A program made the translations under genes and the position numbers. The notes beneath the pieces were generated by a model. It did no database searches and was not told the DNA's origin. It worked only from the letters and a program-made list of their open reading frames with translations. DNA of 64,000 nucleotides from NCBI RefSeq assembly GCF_003024385.1, contig NZ_PVZN01000011.1, positions 1 through 64,000 of the forward strand. Reading direction: 5' to 3'. This DNA is from Pseudomonas sp. BBP2017. GTDB taxonomy: Bacteria; Pseudomonadota; Gammaproteobacteria; Pseudomonadales; Pseudomonadaceae. Below, one piece after another: positions 63,901-64,000 of the stretch; the stretch's first letter is position 1; each line of letters starts with the position of its first letter.

Positions 63901-64000
63901 ATGTGGCGTGAAACCAAAATTCTGCTGATCGATGACGATAGCACTCGCCGCCGCGACCTGGCGGTGGTTTTGAATTTTCTTGGCGAAGAAAATCTACCCT
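63901..64000 (+). CDS. fleQ: Flagellar master regulator FleQ, N-terminal 33 codons (cut by window end)
   Basis: The frame begins MWRETKILLIDDDSTRRRDL and continues AVVLNFLGEENLP, the N-terminal FleQ receiver-like domain of Pseudomonas. FleQ is a sigma54-dependent activator and c-di-GMP-binding regulator of flagellar and exopolysaccharide genes. Its place after fliST is the standard one. The AAA+ and helix-turn-helix parts lie beyond the window. Confidence 0.95.
   Translation, partial: MWRETKILLIDDDSTRRRDLAVVLNFLGEENLP

Overview
This 64-kb window comes from the chromosome of a Pseudomonas of the fluorescens/putida/syringae side of the genus, not P. aeruginosa. The signs are about 60% GC, a Pseudomonas-type 5S rRNA 3' end, the flg/che/fli/fleQ gene order, the bkdR-bkdA1A2B-lpdV cluster as known from P. 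putida, a paired REP element of Pseudomonas type, and a short (287-residue) flagellin encoded next to a flagellin-glycosylation island. No phage, insertion sequence, CRISPR array or tRNA was found.

Layout. (1) 1-0.1 kb: end of an rRNA operon (5S 3' end and terminator). (2) 0.17-4.85 kb, minus strand: an oxygen/redox and c-di-GMP block made of a small CxxC protein, an Aer-type aerotaxis receptor, a globin-PAS-GGDEF-EAL protein and a 103-residue unknown protein behind a perfect ANR/FNR box. (3) 4.85-13.9 kb: mixed accessory genes. These are a two-domain peptidoglycan-hydrolase-like protein, a PAS-GGDEF cyclase, a flavin monooxygenase plus glutathione S-transferase pair facing a LysR regulator, and a REC-LuxR-PAS-pseudokinase regulator. 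(4) 14.0-18.3 kb: an autotransporter divergent from that regulator, then a solitary arginine deiminase gene. (5) 18.4-27.0 kb: the branched-chain 2-oxoacid dehydrogenase operon and its Lrp-type activator, a glutamine-synthetase-like enzyme, an MFS exporter and a REPIN. (6) 27.0-43.4 kb: flagellar genes, flgZ-flgN-flgM and flgA on the minus strand, then cheV-cheR and flgBCDE, flgFGHIJKL on the plus strand. (7) 43.4-59.9 kb: a glycosylation island inserted between flgL and fliC. It has three very large, mutually paralogous modular glycosyltransferases and a cassette of sugar-modifying enzymes (WbqC-like, methyltransferase, epimerase/reductase, ATP-grasp ligase, metallophosphoesterase, PLP sugar aminotransferase, KASIII-like enzyme). 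(8) 60.0-64.0 kb: fliC, flaG, fliD, fliS, fliT and the first codons of fleQ.

How the parts fit. The flagellar genes show the expected tiers of control. GG-N10-GC sigma54 sites lie in front of flgA, flgB and flgF. TAAA-N15-(GCCGATAA-like) sigma28 sites lie in front of flgM, cheV, fliC and fliS. The sigma54 site of flgA and the sigma28 site of cheV occupy the same 27 bases on opposite strands. The region most likely to hold new biology is the island between flgL and fliC. It encodes an apparently complete modification route for flagellin glycans, and its mix of ATP-grasp ligase, phosphoesterase, methyltransferase and KASIII-like enzyme does not match a pathway I can name in full. The divergent pseudokinase-type regulator/autotransporter pair with its perfect 18-bp dyad is a second candidate for an undescribed regulatory unit.
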